A DNA stretch of 15,378 nt from DATJSJ01 sp035504175 (GTDB lineage Bacteria; Pseudomonadota; Alphaproteobacteria; Acetobacterales; Acetobacteraceae). Position 1 is the stretch's first letter. Every line of letters starts with the position of its first letter. The notes below the pieces were generated by a model. The model was given only the letters and a program-made list of their open reading frames with translations. It made no database searches and was not told the origin of the DNA. Below are positions 14,716-15,378 of the stretch, one piece after another. The translations under genes and the position numbers were made by a program. The stretch covers positions 1 to 15,378 of the forward strand of contig DATJSJ010000280.1 in the NCBI GenBank assembly GCA_035504175.1, read 5' to 3'.

Positions 14716-15378
14716 ATGGATGAAGATCAGTTCTTCGAAAAGCGGAACTTCCAGACGCAGCGCGGCGGCGTGCTGCCGGCGGCGCGGCTCGCCTATCGCA
14801 CCCTGGGCACACTCAATTCCGCCCGCACGAACGCGGTCCTCGTCCCGAGCTGGTACAGCGGCACCAGCCACGATACCGAAATGTTCATGGTCGGCGCGGG
14901 TCGGGCGCTGGATCCTGACAAGTATTTCATGATCCTCACCGACCTCCTCGGCAGCGGCACCTCGTCCTCGCCGAGCAATACGCCGGCACCGCATGAGCGC
15001 GGACGGTTCCCGCACGTGACCATTCACGACAATGTCCGGCTGCAACATGCCCTGATCACGGAGAGGCTCGGACTCGATCGACTGCGCCTCGTCGCCGGCT
15101 GGTCGATGGGCGCGGCGCAGACGTTCGAATGGGCATGCCAGTTTCCCGACATGGTGCAGGCCGCGTGCCCGATCGCCGGATCGGCACGCACCGCGAACTA
15201 CAACAAGGTATTCCTTCTGGCGCTGCGCCGGGCCCTGGAGCTGGACCCGGACTTCCGGCAGGGCTTCTACGACCGGCCGCCCGTCGCGGGCCTGCGCGCG
15301 TTCGCCACGATCTATGCGGGATGGGGCACGTCCGAGCCATTCTTCCGCCAGGCCGCATGGCAGGCGCTCGGCTCGCGA
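14716..15378 (+). CDS. MetX-like alpha/beta hydrolase (homoserine O-acetyltransferase family), 3' end outside the window
   Basis: The first 221 residues of an alpha/beta-hydrolase-fold protein run off the right edge with no stop. The ATG at 14716 has AAAGGA about eight bases upstream and the family-like start FFEKRNFQTQRGGVLPAARL. Landmarks are LAYRTLGTLNSARTNAVL (25-42), the oxyanion-side segment VPSWYSGT (43-50), LLGSGTSSSPSNTP (77-90), and the nucleophile elbow VAGWSMGAAQTFEWACQFP (126-144) with Ser130 as the likely nucleophile. The catalytic Asp and His would lie beyond the window. Authentic MetX usually reads GGSMGGMQ at the elbow; GWSMGAAQ and the WYSG segment place this in the MetX-like group often annotated as plain alpha/beta hydrolase, so a role in methionine synthesis should not be assumed. 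It is divergent from the peptide-type importer and may act on the same compound. Confidence 0.88.
   Translation, partial: MDEDQFFEKRNFQTQRGGVLPAARLAYRTLGTLNSARTNAVLVPSWYSGTSHDTEMFMVGAGRALDPDKYFMILTDLLGSGTSSSPSNTPAPHERGRFPHVTIHDNVRLQHALITERLGLDRLRLVAGWSMGAAQTFEWACQFPDMVQAACPIAGSARTANYNKVFLLALRRALELDPDFRQGFYDRPPVAGLRAFATIYAGWGTSEPFFRQAAWQALGSR

Overview
The window is a GC-rich, densely coding stretch of a bacterial chromosome. GC-ending codons, ATGA-type gene overlaps, a Tat-exported peptide-binding protein and an RbsB/RbsA/RbsC-type importer suggest a metabolically versatile soil or plant-associated Alphaproteobacterium, perhaps a Rhodospirillales/Acetobacteraceae or Rhizobiales member. That placement is inferred from style, not from a marker gene. 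I see no rRNA, tRNA, CRISPR array, transposase, phage gene or transcription-factor gene.

Layout, left to right. (1) 2-3403, + strand: the last 1133 residues of a very large protein that I cannot assign to a family; its start lies outside the window. (2) 3404-3993: about 590 bp without a convincing gene, holding palindromes and the leader of the next operon. (3) 3994-7618, + strand: a three-gene simple-sugar-type ABC importer (periplasmic binding protein, double-NBD ATPase, permease), with ATPase and permease overlapping by 20 bp. (4) 7789-8892, + strand: a luciferase-like (LLM class) flavin-dependent monooxygenase with its own strong ribosome binding site. (5) 8961-14429, - strand: a complete five-gene Dpp/Opp-type importer in the order binding protein, permease B, permease C, ATPase D, ATPase F, with 33, 3, -4 and -8 bp between successive genes. 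(6) 14716-15378, + strand: the first 221 residues of a MetX-like alpha/beta hydrolase, transcribed away from the peptide-type operon across a 286-bp divergent control region that carries a perfect 17-bp palindrome.

Taken together, modules 3-6 look like an uptake-and-processing locus: two ABC importers next to an FMN-dependent oxygenase and an acyltransferase/hydrolase. The natural reading is import of one or more small organic compounds followed by oxidation or acyl transfer, but the substrates cannot be read from the sequence. The points most worth a second look are the unassigned giant protein, the loss of the Asp-Glu pair in the second Walker B of the sugar-type ATPase, four tandem 15-nt repeats exactly at the start of the DppD-like gene, a hairpin on the binding-protein stop codon, and the 17-bp operator-like palindrome.
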